A DNA stretch of 64,000 nt from Geothrix sp. (GCA_019449415.1 JAGRPP010000017.1:310001-374000), one strand, 5' to 3'. Shown: positions 43,548 through 57,757, numbered from the stretch's first letter. The notes: generated by a model not told the origin, from the letters alone. Program-made: numbers and translations.

Positions 43548-43904
43548 CTAACGGCCCAGAGCCCACTTGCCCCCGCCGCCCATGGCGCAGGCCAGGCCCA
43601 CCAGCAGGCGGAAGAGGCCGCCGAGATTCGCGAGCACCCCCGCGCCGTGCATCCAGCCATGCACCAGCGGCCAGCCCAGCACCGCCACCAGCAGGCCGCC
43701 CGCCAGGGGAACCCACAGGCCCAGGAGGATCAGCGCGCCGCAGACCAGTTCCCCGAGGGCCAGGCCCCAGGTGGAGGCATGAGCGAACGAGATGGCCCCG
43801 TGGGCGCGGCGGAGGACCTCGAACCCCTGCACCACCGCCATGCCGCCCACGGCCAGGCGGAGCAGCAGGAGGGCCCAGTCGGTGCGGGTCTTGGAAGCGG
43901 CCAT
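43548..43904 (-). CDS. DoxX-family membrane protein
   Basis: 118-aa protein with four membrane helices in the DoxX pattern: LLLLRLAVGGMAVVQGFEVL, ALGELVCGALILLGLWVPLAG, AVLGWPLVHGW and LFRLLVGLACAMGGGG. DoxX proteins are linked to quinone- or thiosulfate-dependent redox systems in some organisms, but most have no known role. It shares a divergent promoter region with the HAD phosphatase gene (TACAAT on this strand at 43930-43925). Confidence 0.85.
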   Translation of the reverse strand: MAASKTRTDWALLLLRLAVGGMAVVQGFEVLRRAHGAISFAHASTWGLALGELVCGALILLGLWVPLAGGLLVAVLGWPLVHGWMHGAGVLANLGGLFRLLVGLACAMGGGGKWALGR

Positions 43905-43924
43905 GGAATCCCCGGGAATCCATC

Positions 43925-43934
43925 ATTGTAGGCT
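43925..43934. promoter_or_regulatory. Overlapping divergent -10 boxes (DoxX and HAD genes)
   Basis: Minus-strand TACAAT (43930-43925) and plus-strand TAGGCT (43929-43934) share two bases. The two genes therefore probably compete for RNA polymerase at the same site. Confidence 0.45.
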
Positions 43935-43957
43935 GGGAGTTCTTCCACGGGACCCCC

Positions 43958-44644
43958 ATGCTCCGCACCCTCGCCTTCGACGCCGACGACACCCTCTGGC
44001 ACAACGAGACCCACTACGCTGAGACCCAGGAGGCCTTCCGCGCCCTGCTGCGGCCTTTCCACGACGATGCCTGGATCGACGCCCGCCTGCATGACACCGA
44101 GATGCGGAACCTGGGCCAATACGGATACGGCATCAAGGGATTCACCCTCTCCATGATCGAGACGGCCCTGGAACTCACGGAGAACCGTCTCGACGGCACG
44201 GGGCTGCGGCGGGTGCTCGATCTGGGCAAGGCCATGCTGGATAAGCCGGTGGAACCCCTGCCGGGCGTCGCCGAAGTCCTGGCGGAGCTGGCCGGCACCT
44301 TCGAGCTGATGGTGATCACCAAGGGCGACCTCTTCGACCAGGAGACCAAGCTGGCGAAATCGGGCCTGGGCGGCCACTTTTCGAAGGTCGAGATCGTGTC
44401 GGAGAAGGACGAGGCCACCTACGCGACCCTCCTCCGGCGCCATGGGATCACCACCGCCTCCTTCACCATGGTGGGCAACTCCGTGAAATCCGACATCCTC
44501 CCCGTCCTGGCCCTGGGGGCCCGCGCCGTCCACATCCCCTACCACCTGACCTGGGCGCACGAAGTGGTGGCCGGTTCCGGAGAGTCCCCCTTCCCCGTCC
44601 TTGAGTCCATCCGGGACCTGCCCGCCCTGCTCGCCGGCTGGTGA
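43958..44644 (+). CDS. HAD-family hydrolase
   Basis: 228-aa phosphatase-fold protein. Motif I is FDADDTLWHNE (nucleophile Asp and acid Asp), motif II VITKGD, motif III Lys near SKVEIVSEK and motif IV VGNSVKSDILP. A helical cap lies between motifs I and II. The substrate is unknown; relatives hydrolyse small phosphates. The start at ATG 43958 fits the family N-terminus. The gene for 3-hydroxybutyryl-CoA dehydrogenase follows after 40 bp with its own -10 box. Confidence 0.9.
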   Translation: MLRTLAFDADDTLWHNETHYAETQEAFRALLRPFHDDAWIDARLHDTEMRNLGQYGYGIKGFTLSMIETALELTENRLDGTGLRRVLDLGKAMLDKPVEPLPGVAEVLAELAGTFELMVITKGDLFDQETKLAKSGLGGHFSKVEIVSEKDEATYATLLRRHGITTASFTMVGNSVKSDILPVLALGARAVHIPYHLTWAHEVVAGSGESPFPVLESIRDLPALLAGW

Positions 44645-44684
44645 CCGCTTCCTCCGCTATGCTTGAAAGCAAGGAGAGATCCCT

Positions 44685-45542
44685 ATGAGCATCCAGAACA
44701 TCGGCGTCATCGGCGCAGGCCAGATGGGCAACGGCATCGCGCATGTCTTCGCGCAGGCGGGTTTCAGCGTGCTGATGCAGGACATCAGCGAGGCCTTCGC
44801 CGCCAAGGGCGTGGCCACCATCGACAAGAACCTGCAGCGGGGCGTGGACAAGGGCAAGATGACGGCCGACGAGAAGGCCGCCGTCCTGGGCCGCATCCGC
44901 ACCACGACCAAGCTTGAGGACCTGGCTCCCTGCGACATCGTCATCGAGGCCGCCACCGAGAAGTGGGAGGTCAAGAAGCAGATCTTCGAGACCCTCGACA
45001 AGGTCTGCAAGCCTGGCGCGATCCTGGCCAGCAACACCAGCAGCATCTCCATCACCAAGCTGGCGGCGGTCACGAAGCGCCCCGAGGCCTTCATCGGCAT
45101 GCACTTCATGAACCCCGTGCCGGTCATGCAGCTCATCGAGGTCATCCGCGGCCTGGCCACCGGCGATGCCACCTTCGATGCGGTCATGGACCTCTCGAAG
45201 CAGCTGGGCAAGACCCCCATCCACTGCAACGACTTCCCCGGTTTCGTCAGCAACCGCGTGCTGCTGCCCATGATCAACGAGGCCATCTACGCCCTCTACG
45301 AAGGCGTGGCCACGGTGGAGAGCATCGACGGGATCATGAAACTCGGCATGAACCACCCCATGGGCCCGCTGACCCTGGCGGACTTCATCGGCCTGGACAC
45401 CTGCCTCTTCATCCTCAATGTGCTGCACGAGGGCCTGGGCGATCCCAAGTACCGCCCCTGCCCCCTGCTCATCAAATATGTGGATGCCGGCTGGCTCGGC
45501 AAGAAGAGCGGCCGCGGGTTCTACGACTACGGCAAGGCCTGA
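44685..45542 (+). CDS. hbd: 3-hydroxybutyryl-CoA dehydrogenase
   Basis: 285-aa NAD(P)-dependent enzyme interconverting 3-hydroxyacyl-CoA and 3-ketoacyl-CoA. The Rossmann motif is [20 protein letters not shown]; catalytic residues lie in [24 protein letters not shown] and [11 protein letters not shown]. The C-terminal domain has [17 protein letters not shown], as in Hbd of butyrate-type metabolism. TATGCT at 44658 is a possible -10 box and AAGGAG precedes the ATG. It could serve with the acyl-CoA dehydrogenase (26783) and hydratase (32850) in this window. Confidence 0.95.
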   Translation: MSIQNIGVIGAGQMGNGIAHVFAQAGFSVLMQDISEAFAAKGVATIDKNLQRGVDKGKMTADEKAAVLGRIRTTTKLEDLAPCDIVIEAATEKWEVKKQIFETLDKVCKPGAILASNTSSISITKLAAVTKRPEAFIGMHFMNPVPVMQLIEVIRGLATGDATFDAVMDLSKQLGKTPIHCNDFPGFVSNRVLLPMINEAIYALYEGVATVESIDGIMKLGMNHPMGPLTLADFIGLDTCLFILNVLHEGLGDPKYRPCPLLIKYVDAGWLGKKSGRGFYDYGKA

Positions 45543-45569
45543 GACGAGCCAAACGGGCCTTTTTACAGG

Positions 45570-45575
45570 TACAAT
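45570..45575 (+). promoter_or_regulatory. -10 box of the class I aldolase gene
   Basis: TACAAT lies 35 bp before ATG 45605, in the 62-bp gap after hbd. GAGGTG serves as ribosome site. Confidence 0.5.
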
Positions 45576-45604
45576 GGCCGTTTGAATTCATGCGAGGTGA
45601 CATC

Positions 45605-46528
45605 ATGGCCACGGCGAAAGTCCGCGAGATCCTGTCCTGGTACAGCTCCGAAAACCCCGGCGTGAAGGCCAACCTGGCCCGCCTCATGAACACGGGCCGG
45701 CTCGCCGGCACCGGCAAATTCGTGATCCTGCCCGTGGATCAGGGCTTCGAGCACGGACCTGCCCGCAGCTTCGCACCCAATCCCGGCGGCTACGACCCCC
45801 GATACCACATCGAGCTGGCCATCGAAGCCGGCTGCAACGCCTACGCCGCGCCCCTGGGCTTCATCGAGCATGTGGCCTCCGACTACGCCGGCGACATCCC
45901 ACTCATCCTCAAGCTCAATAACAGCGACAGCCTCAGCAAGGGCCACGAGCCCTGCAGCGCTATCACCGGCAGCGTGGAAGATGCCCTGCGCCTGGGCTGT
46001 GCCGCCATCGGCTACACCATCTACCCCGGCAGCGGCGCCCGCAACGAGCAGTACCAGGACCTGCGCGAGCTGATCCTCGAGGCCAAGGCCGTGGGCCTGC
46101 CCACCGTCCTGTGGGCCTATCCCCGCGGCGCGGGCCTTTCCAAGGAAGGCGAGACCGCCGTGGATGTGGTGGCCTATGCCGCCCAGATCGCCGCCCAGCT
46201 CGGCGCCCACATCATCAAGGTCAAGCCGCCCAAGGATCATGTGGAACAGGCCGAGGCGAAGAAGGTCTACGAGAAGTTCGGCATCCCCACCGCCAGCCTG
46301 AAGGACCGCATCGCCCATGTGGTGCAGAGCGCCTTCAATGGCCGCCGCATCGTGATCTTCAGCGGCGGCGAGGCCAAGGGTACTGACGAGGTCCTGAAGG
46401 AAGTGGCCGAGATCGCCGCCGGCGGCGCGTTCGGTTCCATCATGGGCCGCAACGCCTTCCAGCGCCCCAAGGCCGAGGCCATCCAGCTGCTGCACTCCGT
46501 CATGGATGCGTTCGCGAAGGCCAAGTAG
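45605..46528 (+). CDS. fbaB: Class I fructose-bisphosphate aldolase (FbaB/DhnA type)
   Basis: 307-aa Schiff-base aldolase of the archaeal/DhnA type, splitting fructose-1,6-bisphosphate to DHAP and glyceraldehyde-3-phosphate. Segments: FVILPVDQGFEHGPARSFAP, LILKLNNSDSL, IGYTIYPGS, the probable Schiff-base Lys in HIIKVKPPKD, and the phosphate-binding IVIFSGGEAKG and GSIMGRNAFQRP. I chose ATG 45605 (GAGGTG 5 nt upstream) over an in-frame ATG at 45590. A terminator follows. It joins gap and pyk of this window in glycolysis/gluconeogenesis. Confidence 0.94.
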   Translation: MATAKVREILSWYSSENPGVKANLARLMNTGRLAGTGKFVILPVDQGFEHGPARSFAPNPGGYDPRYHIELAIEAGCNAYAAPLGFIEHVASDYAGDIPLILKLNNSDSLSKGHEPCSAITGSVEDALRLGCAAIGYTIYPGSGARNEQYQDLRELILEAKAVGLPTVLWAYPRGAGLSKEGETAVDVVAYAAQIAAQLGAHIIKVKPPKDHVEQAEAKKVYEKFGIPTASLKDRIAHVVQSAFNGRRIVIFSGGEAKGTDEVLKEVAEIAAGGAFGSIMGRNAFQRPKAEAIQLLHSVMDAFAKAK

Positions 46529-46559
46529 CGATCCGGAACACGCAGCGTTCCGAATAGGT

Positions 46560-46587
46560 GAAGAGCGGCGCGAATGCGCCGCTCTTC
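46560..46587. terminator. Terminator between fbaB and prfC
   Basis: A perfect 12-bp stem (GAAGAGCGGCGC/GCGCCGCTCTTC) with the loop GAAT and a T-rich tail (GATTTTG), placed between two convergent genes. Confidence 0.9.
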
Positions 46588-46608
46588 GATTTTGTCCTTT
46601 CGACGAGC

Positions 46609-48177
46609 CTACTTGGGCGGATGCTCCAGGAAGGTCAAGCCAGGGCATTTTTCAGCGGTGGTCCTCCGCTGCCAGTCGTTCTCGAAGAGGATGGCGGGAT
46701 TGCCCTCGGCGTCCTCCACCAGCTCGCCCCAGAACCGGCTGGGCTCGGGCCAGCCGCCCTCGATCCAGCGTGCCATCTGGAAGCCTCGGGATTCCAGCAG
46801 CACCGGGCAGGCGTACTCCTCCTTGAGGCGGTGCTGCAGCACCTCGAACTGGAGGCGGCCGATGGCGCCGAGGATGGGCAGGGGCGCGCCGCCCTTGGGC
46901 CAGAAGACCTGCACCACGCCCTCTTCCGCGATCTGGCCCAGGCCCTTTAGGAAGCCCTTGCGGGCCCCGGGATCCGCCAGCCGCACAGAGGCGAACTGCT
47001 CCGGCGAGAAGCGCGGCACCGCATGGAATTCCACGGGGCCCTGGGCGCTGAGTACATCCCCGATGCGGAAGAGGCCGGGGTTGATGAGGCCCAGGATGTC
47101 GCCCGGGTAGGCCTCGTCCACGATCTGCCGCTCGCGCCCGAAGAACATGTGGGGGTAGTTCAGCTTGATGGACTTCTTCTCGCGCACATGGAGCGCATCC
47201 ATGCCGCGCTCGAACCGGCCCGACACGATGCGGGCGAAGGCCACGCGGTCGCGGTGGGCCTTGTTCATGTTGGCCTGCACCTTGAACACGAAGGCCGTGA
47301 AGGGCTGTTCCGGCTGCACCTCGCCGCCGTTCATAAGGGGCCTGGCCCCGGGCGCCGGCGCCAGTTCCAAAAACTCCTCCAGGAATTCCGCGACGCCGAA
47401 ATTGTTCACGGCCGAACCGAAGAACATGGGGGACTGTTCTCCCCGCAGGAAGGCCTCCCGGTCGAAGGCGGGCAGCACATGGTCCATGAGGTCCACATCG
47501 TCCTTGAGCTGCTGCAGTTCGGCGGGGGTCAGCAGCGCGGCGATCTCGGGATCGTCCAGGCCGCCCTTCCCGGCCACGCGGGCCTTCTGGCCGGCCTTCG
47601 CCCGCTCGAAGACCTGGATCTGGCCGGTGGCGCGCACATAGACGCCCTTGAAGTCCGTGCCCGAACCGATGGGCCAAGTCATGGGCACCGCGTGGAGACC
47701 GAACAGCTCCTCCACTTCGTCGATGAGTTCCACCGGTTCGCGGCCGGGGCGGTCCAGCTTGTTCACGAAGGTGAAGATGGGGAGCTTGCGTTCACTGGCC
47801 ACCCGGAACAGCTTCTTGGTCTGCTCCTCCACGCCCTTGGCGCAATCCAGGAGCATCACCACCGCATCCGCGGCCGTGAGGGCCCGGTAGGTGTCTTCGC
47901 TGAAATCCTGGTGGCCCGGGGTATCCAGCAGGTTGATGGCCCGGCCCTGGTACTCGAACTGCATGGCCGCCGAGGTGACGCTGATGCCGCGCTCCTGCTC
48001 GATGCTCATCCAGTCGGAGTGGGCCGCGGCCCCGCCCTCCCGGGCCTTGACGCTGCCCGCCCGGTCGATGGCGCCGCCATAGAGCAGCAGCTTCTCCGTC
48101 AGCGTGGTCTTGCCCGCATCGGGGTGGCTGATGATGGCGAAGGTGCGCCGCCGCTGGATTTCCTCAGAGAGGGACAT
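46609..48177 (-). CDS. prfC: Peptide chain release factor 3
   Basis: 522-aa translational GTPase that recycles RF1/RF2. G1 SHPDAGKTTLTEKLLL, RGISVTSAAMQF (G2), DTPGHQDF (G3) and NKLDRPGR (G4) are all intact, and the C-terminal domains include KLNYPHMFFGRERQ and PILGAIGRLQFEVLQHRLK. Length matches RF3 of other bacteria (about 525-530). ATG 48177 has AGGGG 5 nt upstream; an earlier ATG (48192) is possible. It is a single gene. Confidence 0.96.
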   Translation of the reverse strand: MSLSEEIQRRRTFAIISHPDAGKTTLTEKLLLYGGAIDRAGSVKAREGGAAAHSDWMSIEQERGISVTSAAMQFEYQGRAINLLDTPGHQDFSEDTYRALTAADAVVMLLDCAKGVEEQTKKLFRVASERKLPIFTFVNKLDRPGREPVELIDEVEELFGLHAVPMTWPIGSGTDFKGVYVRATGQIQVFERAKAGQKARVAGKGGLDDPEIAALLTPAELQQLKDDVDLMDHVLPAFDREAFLRGEQSPMFFGSAVNNFGVAEFLEEFLELAPAPGARPLMNGGEVQPEQPFTAFVFKVQANMNKAHRDRVAFARIVSGRFERGMDALHVREKKSIKLNYPHMFFGRERQIVDEAYPGDILGLINPGLFRIGDVLSAQGPVEFHAVPRFSPEQFASVRLADPGARKGFLKGLGQIAEEGVVQVFWPKGGAPLPILGAIGRLQFEVLQHRLKEEYACPVLLESRGFQMARWIEGGWPEPSRFWGELVEDAEGNPAILFENDWQRRTTAEKCPGLTFLEHPPK

Positions 48178-48247
48178 GGTTCCCCTGGACATAGAAAGGC
48201 GCGGCGTTCGCCGCGCCCCTCCATTGTCCCGCGAGAACGGCGTGGAC

Positions 48248-48676
48248 TCAACCCCGGGCCGCCATCCGCCGCTGGATCTCCGCGTCGTCCACATCCTCGA
48301 TGTGGGTGGCGATCCACCAGTTGTTGCCCCAGGGATCCTGGACCCCGGCGTTGCGATCCCCGTAGAACTGGTCGGAGGGCTCCATCAGGGAGGCCCCGCC
48401 CGCCGTGAGGGCGGCCTGGTAGGTGGCGTCGGTGTCGGGCACATAGAGGTAGAAGCCCGTCGGCATGGGCTTCCAGGGGTCCCGGGCCTGGGCCACCATC
48501 ACCATGGAATCGCCGATGCGCACTTCAGCATTGGCGATGGTGCCATCGGGGCGGAGGGTTCGGCTCTCCTCCACCGCCCCGAAGGCCTTTTCAACGAAGG
48601 CCAGGAAGGCCAGGCCATTGGGCACAACGAGATAGGGCGTGACGGTGTGGTAGCCGGCAGGAACGGGTGCAACCAT
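48248..48676 (-). CDS. VOC-family (PhnB/glyoxalase-like) protein
   Basis: 142-aa protein of the vicinal-oxygen-chelate fold, PhnB-like subgroup: TVTPYLVVPNGLAFLAFVEK, then FGAVEESRTLRPDGTIANAE, MVMVAQA and YGDRNAGVQDPWGNNWWIAT. Members include glyoxalases, dioxygenases and resistance proteins; PhnB-like ones mostly have unknown substrates. ATG 48676 is supported by AGGAGG 5 nt upstream. It follows the S9A peptidase gene by 58 bp on the same strand. Confidence 0.9.
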   Translation of the reverse strand: MVAPVPAGYHTVTPYLVVPNGLAFLAFVEKAFGAVEESRTLRPDGTIANAEVRIGDSMVMVAQARDPWKPMPTGFYLYVPDTDATYQAALTAGGASLMEPSDQFYGDRNAGVQDPWGNNWWIATHIEDVDDAEIQRRMAARG

Positions 48677-48734
48677 CTTTTCCTCCTTCATGTTCGCCAG
48701 AGGGCGCCCATGCGCCCTCTGGCGCACGGAACGG

Positions 48735-50864
<2,130 letters not shown>

Positions 50865-50909
50865 GATGGGCTCCTGGAAAACACGGTGTCTACCGTACCA
50901 CGAAAGAAC

Positions 50910-50931
50910 GGGCCCCTCGGTTGAGGGGCCC
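50910..50931 (-). terminator. Terminator after hppA
   Basis: On the minus strand GGGCCCCTC-AACC-GAGGGGCCC is followed by GTTCTTTC, 33 bp after the hppA stop codon. Confidence 0.75.
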
Positions 50932-50963
50932 GGCGGTTAATTGTTTGTCAGGTTCGCGGAGAC

Positions 50964-53423
<2,460 letters not shown>

Positions 53424-53816
53424 GGTTTCCTCCATATGGACTCAAGAAAGGGTCAGTCGGGCACTCGAATTAGTGATGGAAGTCATACGGCTCTCGATGG
53501 CTGGCCTTGATGCGACCTGAGCCCCCACCCGGAGGCAAACCACGCTTGATCATCTCTAGATCGTGACCAAAGATAGCTGGGAACAGGCTCCGACTGCAAG
53601 AGCGGGCCGCCCGGGTGTGATGGATTGCTCTTGGAACAGCCTTTCCGCCGGACCCCAGCGGCCAGCCCCCTGGAACCTGGGAGGCTCCTTTAGGGCTTGG
53701 GATTCGAGACGCCTCCGAGGATACTTGGGTCAGATATGGCCCCGTCATTGAAAGCGGGCCCCGCCGTCAGCTGCGGGCGCCCGGACCCACCTCCCCGATT
53801 TCACAAGGAGTCCCCT
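53424..53816. other. Long divergent intergenic region, hppA and sdhC
   Basis: 393 bp without a credible gene; short open frames in it have no coding look. It must hold promoters for both directions, but no clean -35/-10 pair is visible. It contains palindromic GATC-type sequence near 53548-53562 and a nested set of complementary segments (53576-53659) described separately. AAGGAG (53805-53810) is the sdhC ribosome site. Confidence 0.6.
53576..53659 (+). ncRNA. Candidate structured leader RNA upstream of sdhC
   Basis: Three helices nest inside each other: GCTGGG (53576-53581) with CCCAGC (53654-53659), AGGCT (53585-53589) with AGCCT (53638-53642), and CAAGAGC (53597-53603) with GCTCTTG (53627-53633). 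The apical part can add CGGG/CCCG. It ends about 157 nt before sdhC. It matches no riboswitch I know, and chance pairing in GC-rich DNA is possible. Confidence 0.25.
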
Positions 53817-54512
53817 ATGTCCGTTGCTGAACAGAGCATCGCGGGCGCGGAAGCGCGCGGCCGCGGTTTCATGGCGTCCTCGGTCGGACGCAAGGTCCTG
53901 ATGGCCGTCACTGGCGTCCTCCTCTTCGGATTCGTCACCGTCCACATGCTGGGGAACCTGACCTCCTACATGGGGGCCACGGCGATGAACCACTACGCCG
54001 AGTTCCTGCACACGATGATCCACGGCATGGGCATCTGGGTGTTCCGGGCGGTGCTGCTCAGCGCGGTCGGCCTGCACATCTGGGCTGCCGTGACCCTCAC
54101 CCTCGACAACCGCGCCGCCCGCCCCCTGGGCTACCGCAACCAGCACACCCAGGCCTCCACCTGGGCCTCGCGCACCATGCGCTGGAGCGGCTTCATCCTC
54201 GCCGCGTTCATCGTCTACCATCTGCTCCACCTCACCACCGGCACCGTCCATCCCAACTTCGATCACGCGAACCCCTACGCCAACTTCGTGAACGGGTTCA
54301 AGGTTCCGGCGGCCGCTGGCTTCTACATCGTGGCCCAGCTCTGCCTCGGCCTCCACATGTGGCACGGCGTCTGGAGCTTCACCCAGTCACTGGGCCTGGC
54401 GCACCCCCGCTACGACGGGCTGCGGCGGAACTTCGCCACCGGCCTGACCGTCCTCGTCGTGGGTGTGAACATCTCCTATCCCATCGCCGTCCTGACCGGC
54501 TTCATCCACTGA
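53817..54512 (+). CDS. sdhC: Succinate dehydrogenase/fumarate reductase cytochrome b subunit
   Basis: 231-aa membrane anchor with five helices, of the B-type (b558) family known from Bacillus and Wolinella, which carries two hemes and needs no SdhD. Candidate heme-ligand histidines are in [29 protein letters not shown] and GLHMWHG. It exchanges electrons between the SdhAB head and the quinone pool. AAGGAG precedes the start. It is followed after 16 bp by sdhA. Confidence 0.93.
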   Translation: MSVAEQSIAGAEARGRGFMASSVGRKVLMAVTGVLLFGFVTVHMLGNLTSYMGATAMNHYAEFLHTMIHGMGIWVFRAVLLSAVGLHIWAAVTLTLDNRAARPLGYRNQHTQASTWASRTMRWSGFILAAFIVYHLLHLTTGTVHPNFDHANPYANFVNGFKVPAAAGFYIVAQLCLGLHMWHGVWSFTQSLGLAHPRYDGLRRNFATGLTVLVVGVNISYPIAVLTGFIH

Positions 54513-54528
54513 TCCCAGGGAGCGCTCC

Positions 54529-56448
54529 ATGGAACTCAATGCCCGAATCCCAGACGGCCCGATCGACAAGAAGTGGGAGAAGCACCGCTTTGATCTCAAG
54601 CTCGTGAACCCGGCCAACAAGCGCAAGTACAAGGTGCTCGTGGTGGGCTCCGGCCTCGCCGGCGGCGCCGCCGCCGCCTCCCTGGCCGAGCTCGGCTACG
54701 AGGTCGAGTGCTTCTGCTACCAGGACAGCCCTCGCCGGGCCCACTCCATCGCGGCCCAGGGCGGCATCAATGCCGCCAAGAACTACCAGAACGACGGCGA
54801 CAGCGTCTACCGCCTGTTCTACGACACGGTCAAGGGTGGCGACTTCCGCGCCCGCGAAGCCAATGTCCATCGCCTGGCCGAGGTCAGCAACAACATCATC
54901 GACCAGTGCGTAGGCCAGGGCGTGCCCTTCGCCCGGGAATACGGCGGACTGCTCGATAACCGCTCCTTCGGCGGCGCCCAGGTGAGCCGCACCTTCTATG
55001 CTCGCGGACAGACCGGCCAGCAGCTGCTCATCGGCGCCTACCAGGCCCTGGAGCGCCAGATCGGCCTCGGCAAGGTGAAGATGTTCCCCCGCCACGAGAT
55101 GCTGGAGCTGATCGTGGTGGACGGCGTGGCCAAGGGCATCATCACCCGCGACATGGTGACCGGGGCGGTCGAGTCCCATGTGGCCGATGCGGTCTGCCTC
55201 GCCACCGGCGGCTACGGCAATGTCTTCTACCTGTCCACCAACGCCAAGGGCTGCAACGGCACCGCCATCTGGCGCGCCTACAAGAAGGGCGCCGCCTTCG
55301 CGAACCCCTGCTTCACCCAGATTCACCCCACCTGCATCCCCGTCACCGGCGATCACCAGAGCAAGCTCACGCTCATGTCCGAGTCGCTGCGCAACGACGG
55401 CCGCATCTGGGTACCCAAGCGCAAGGAGGACTGCGGCAAGCCCGCCAGCCAGATCCCCGAAGAGGACCGGGACTACTACCTGGAGCGCAAGTACCCCTCC
55501 TACGGCAACCTTGCCCCCCGCGATGTCTCCAGCCGCGCCGCCAAGCAGGTTTGCGACGAGGGCCGGGGCGTCGGGCCCACCCGGCTTGGCGTCTACCTGG
55601 ACTTCAGCGACGCCATCAACCGCCTGGGCGCCGCCAAGATCGAAGAGAAATACGGCAACCTCTTTGAGATGTATGAGCGCATCACGGACGAGAACCCCTA
55701 CAAGACGCCCATGCGCATCTTCCCGGCCAGCCACTACACCATGGGCGGCCTGTGGGTGGACTACAACCTCATGAGCACCATCCCCGGCCTCTTCGTCCTC
55801 GGCGAAGCGAACTTCTCCGATCATGGCGCCAACCGCCTGGGCGCCTCGGCGCTCATGCAGGGTCTGGCCGACGGCTACTTCGTGATCCCCTACACCATCG
55901 GTGGCTACCTGGCGGGCATCAAGCCCGGCACCCGCATCAAGGCCGACGATCCGGCCGTGAAGTCCGCGGAGCAATCCGTTTCGGAGCGGATGAGCCAGCT
56001 CATGTCCATCGGCGGGAAGGAGACCCCGGACCACTTCCATCGCGAACTGGGCAAGGTCATGTGGGAGATGTGCGGCATGGGCCGCAATGAGGCCGGGCTC
56101 AAGAAGGCCCTTGAGCTCATTCCGCAGATCCGCGAGGAGTTCTGGAAGAACCTCTGCATCCCCGGCAGCGGCAACGACCTGAACCAGTCCCTCGAGACGG
56201 CCGGCCGCGTGGCCGACTTCCTGGAGATCGGCGAGCTGATGTGCCTGGACGCCCTCCAGCGCCGCGAGTCCTGCGGCGGCCACTTCCGCGAGGAGTGGCA
56301 GACGGCGGAGGGAGAAGCCCTGCGCGACGATGAGAACTTCGCCCATGTGGCCGCCTGGGAGTACAAGGGCGAAGGCCAGGCTCCGGTGCGCCACACCGAG
56401 CAGCTCACCTTCGACAATGTCCACCTCGCGACCCGCAGCTACAAGTGA
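54529..56448 (+). CDS. sdhA: Succinate dehydrogenase/fumarate reductase flavoprotein subunit
   Basis: 639-aa FAD subunit catalysing succinate/fumarate interconversion. The FAD fold starts at [35 protein letters not shown] contains the His for covalent FAD attachment; active-site regions include [24 protein letters not shown] and [20 protein letters not shown]. Its length and sequence fit the B-type (Bacillus/delta-type) enzymes that pair with a five-helix SdhC. The sdhCAB order is standard for this class. Direction of use (TCA cycle or fumarate respiration) cannot be told. Confidence 0.97.
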   Translation: MELNARIPDGPIDKKWEKHRFDLKLVNPANKRKYKVLVVGSGLAGGAAAASLAELGYEVECFCYQDSPRRAHSIAAQGGINAAKNYQNDGDSVYRLFYDTVKGGDFRAREANVHRLAEVSNNIIDQCVGQGVPFAREYGGLLDNRSFGGAQVSRTFYARGQTGQQLLIGAYQALERQIGLGKVKMFPRHEMLELIVVDGVAKGIITRDMVTGAVESHVADAVCLATGGYGNVFYLSTNAKGCNGTAIWRAYKKGAAFANPCFTQIHPTCIPVTGDHQSKLTLMSESLRNDGRIWVPKRKEDCGKPASQIPEEDRDYYLERKYPSYGNLAPRDVSSRAAKQVCDEGRGVGPTRLGVYLDFSDAINRLGAAKIEEKYGNLFEMYERITDENPYKTPMRIFPASHYTMGGLWVDYNLMSTIPGLFVLGEANFSDHGANRLGASALMQGLADGYFVIPYTIGGYLAGIKPGTRIKADDPAVKSAEQSVSERMSQLMSIGGKETPDHFHRELGKVMWEMCGMGRNEAGLKKALELIPQIREEFWKNLCIPGSGNDLNQSLETAGRVADFLEIGELMCLDALQRRESCGGHFREEWQTAEGEALRDDENFAHVAAWEYKGEGQAPVRHTEQLTFDNVHLATRSYK

Positions 56449-56459
56449 GGAACTGAGCC

Positions 56460-57245
56460 ATGTCCAAGCACCTCAATCTCACCCTCCATGTGTGGCGGCA
56501 GAAGAACGCCAAGTGCGACGGCAAGTTCGTCGAGTACCCCGCCGAGAACATCAGCCCCGACATGTCCTTCCTGGAGATGCTCGACATCGTGAACGAGGGC
56601 CTCATCCGCAAGGGCGAGGAGCCCATCACCTTCGACCACGACTGCCGCGAGGGCATCTGCGGGACCTGCAGCATGGTGATCAACGGACGCCCCCACGGCC
56701 CCCGCGAGCGCACCACCACCTGCCAGCTGCACATGCGCAGCTTCAAGGACGGCGATAGCGTCACCATTGAGCCCTGGCGCGCCGAAGCCTTCCCGGTCAT
56801 CAAGGATCTGATGGTGGACCGCGGCGCCTTCGACCGCATCATCGCGGCCGGTGGCTTCATCAGCGTGCCCACGGGTTCGCCCCAGGACGCCAACGCCCTG
56901 CCGATCCCCAAGGAGAAGGCCGAGCTCTCCATGGACGCCGCCGCCTGCATCGGGTGCGGCGCCTGCGTGGCCGCCTGCCCCAACGCCAGCGCCATGCTGT
57001 TCCTGTCCGCCAAGGTCACCCACCTGGGCCTGCTGCCCCAGGGTCAGCCCGAGCGCTACATCCGCGTCCGCGACATGGTCGCCCAGATGGATGCCGAGCA
57101 GTTCGGCACCTGCACCAACCACGGCGAGTGCGAGGCCGCCTGCCCCAAGGGCATCAAGATGGAGAACATCGCGCGCATGAACCGCGACTTCATCAAGGCC
57201 AGCCTCACCTACCGTCCCGCCACCACGAGTGGTGGCGCCGGTTGA
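56460..57245 (+). CDS. sdhB: Succinate dehydrogenase/fumarate reductase iron-sulfur subunit
   Basis: 261-aa electron-transfer subunit. The N-terminal 2Fe-2S domain has [20 protein letters not shown] with a later Cys in TTTCQLH. The C-terminal domain has [15 protein letters not shown] and [15 protein letters not shown] for the 4Fe-4S and 3Fe-4S clusters. It starts 11 bp after sdhA and ends at a strong terminator. It passes electrons from FAD to the hemes of SdhC. Confidence 0.97.
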   Translation: MSKHLNLTLHVWRQKNAKCDGKFVEYPAENISPDMSFLEMLDIVNEGLIRKGEEPITFDHDCREGICGTCSMVINGRPHGPRERTTTCQLHMRSFKDGDSVTIEPWRAEAFPVIKDLMVDRGAFDRIIAAGGFISVPTGSPQDANALPIPKEKAELSMDAAACIGCGACVAACPNASAMLFLSAKVTHLGLLPQGQPERYIRVRDMVAQMDAEQFGTCTNHGECEAACPKGIKMENIARMNRDFIKASLTYRPATTSGGAG

Positions 57246-57267
57246 TCGCCTGGTTCATCCGCCTCAG

Positions 57268-57298
57268 ACGCCCGGCATCCGCCGGGCGTTTTGTTTTT
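57268..57298 (+). terminator. Terminator of the sdhCAB operon
   Basis: ACGCCCGGC-ATCC-GCCGGGCGT is followed by TTTGTTTTT, 22 bp after the sdhB stop codon. Confidence 0.95.
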
Positions 57299-57757
57299 GG
57301 AGTTAGATAGATAAAATTGGCTTTAATCACACAAATTAACAATCTCTCCAGGACGCATCCACATGCTTATCCTAAAAAAGAATAATTGAGGATGCATCGC
57401 AAAATTTTGAATAATTAGTTGTGAATAAATTATTATAATTCACGAATACGAAAATAAATCGACTGCAGTGGCAAGATAAATACGAAAATATTCATCAAAT
57501 AATAGAAATGGATAGAAAATAAAAGAGCATGATGGTTGCTTTGGTGGATGTTGTTGACCTAGCATGTCTGCGGCTTTCCTCGCACTCTGCTTCCGCTGTA
57601 TTCGATTTATGGATTCAGCGAATCGTCTTGAGCAGCAAGCGTCAACAGCCGGTTCTCGCTTGGATTGGGCCCATGGGCGCAGGAGAAGGCGCTATGGGCG
57701 TCCACCCCGCTGCCGCAAAGATGATGCGATGATCGGTTGGAGTACGAGGTCATTGAG
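57299..57757. other. Gene-free region with AT-rich island
   Basis: About 460 bp without a credible gene. The first 230 bp (57299-57530) are strikingly AT-rich, while the rest of the window is strongly GC-rich. The island holds a perfect TATAAT (57434-57439), an inverted repeat GTGAAT/ATTCAC (57421-57426, 57438-57443) around it, and a 12-bp direct repeat AATACGAAAATA at 57445-57456 and 57479-57490. GCATCC and GGATGC near 57355 and 57390 form another inverted pair. It probably contains the control region of the following two-component operon, or is foreign DNA. Confidence 0.7.

Noticed and set aside
53563..53751. Possible 62-codon gene between hppA and sdhC
   Set aside because: No ribosome site, no motif; the segment is better explained as untranslated leader.
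54502..56424. 640-codon minus-strand open frame opposite sdhA
   Set aside because: Antisense shadow of a highly conserved flavoprotein gene; it has no recognisable motif or ribosome site.
57529..57732. Possible 67-codon gene before the PAS kinase
   Set aside because: No ribosome site, no recognisable motif, and codon use unlike the neighbouring genes.
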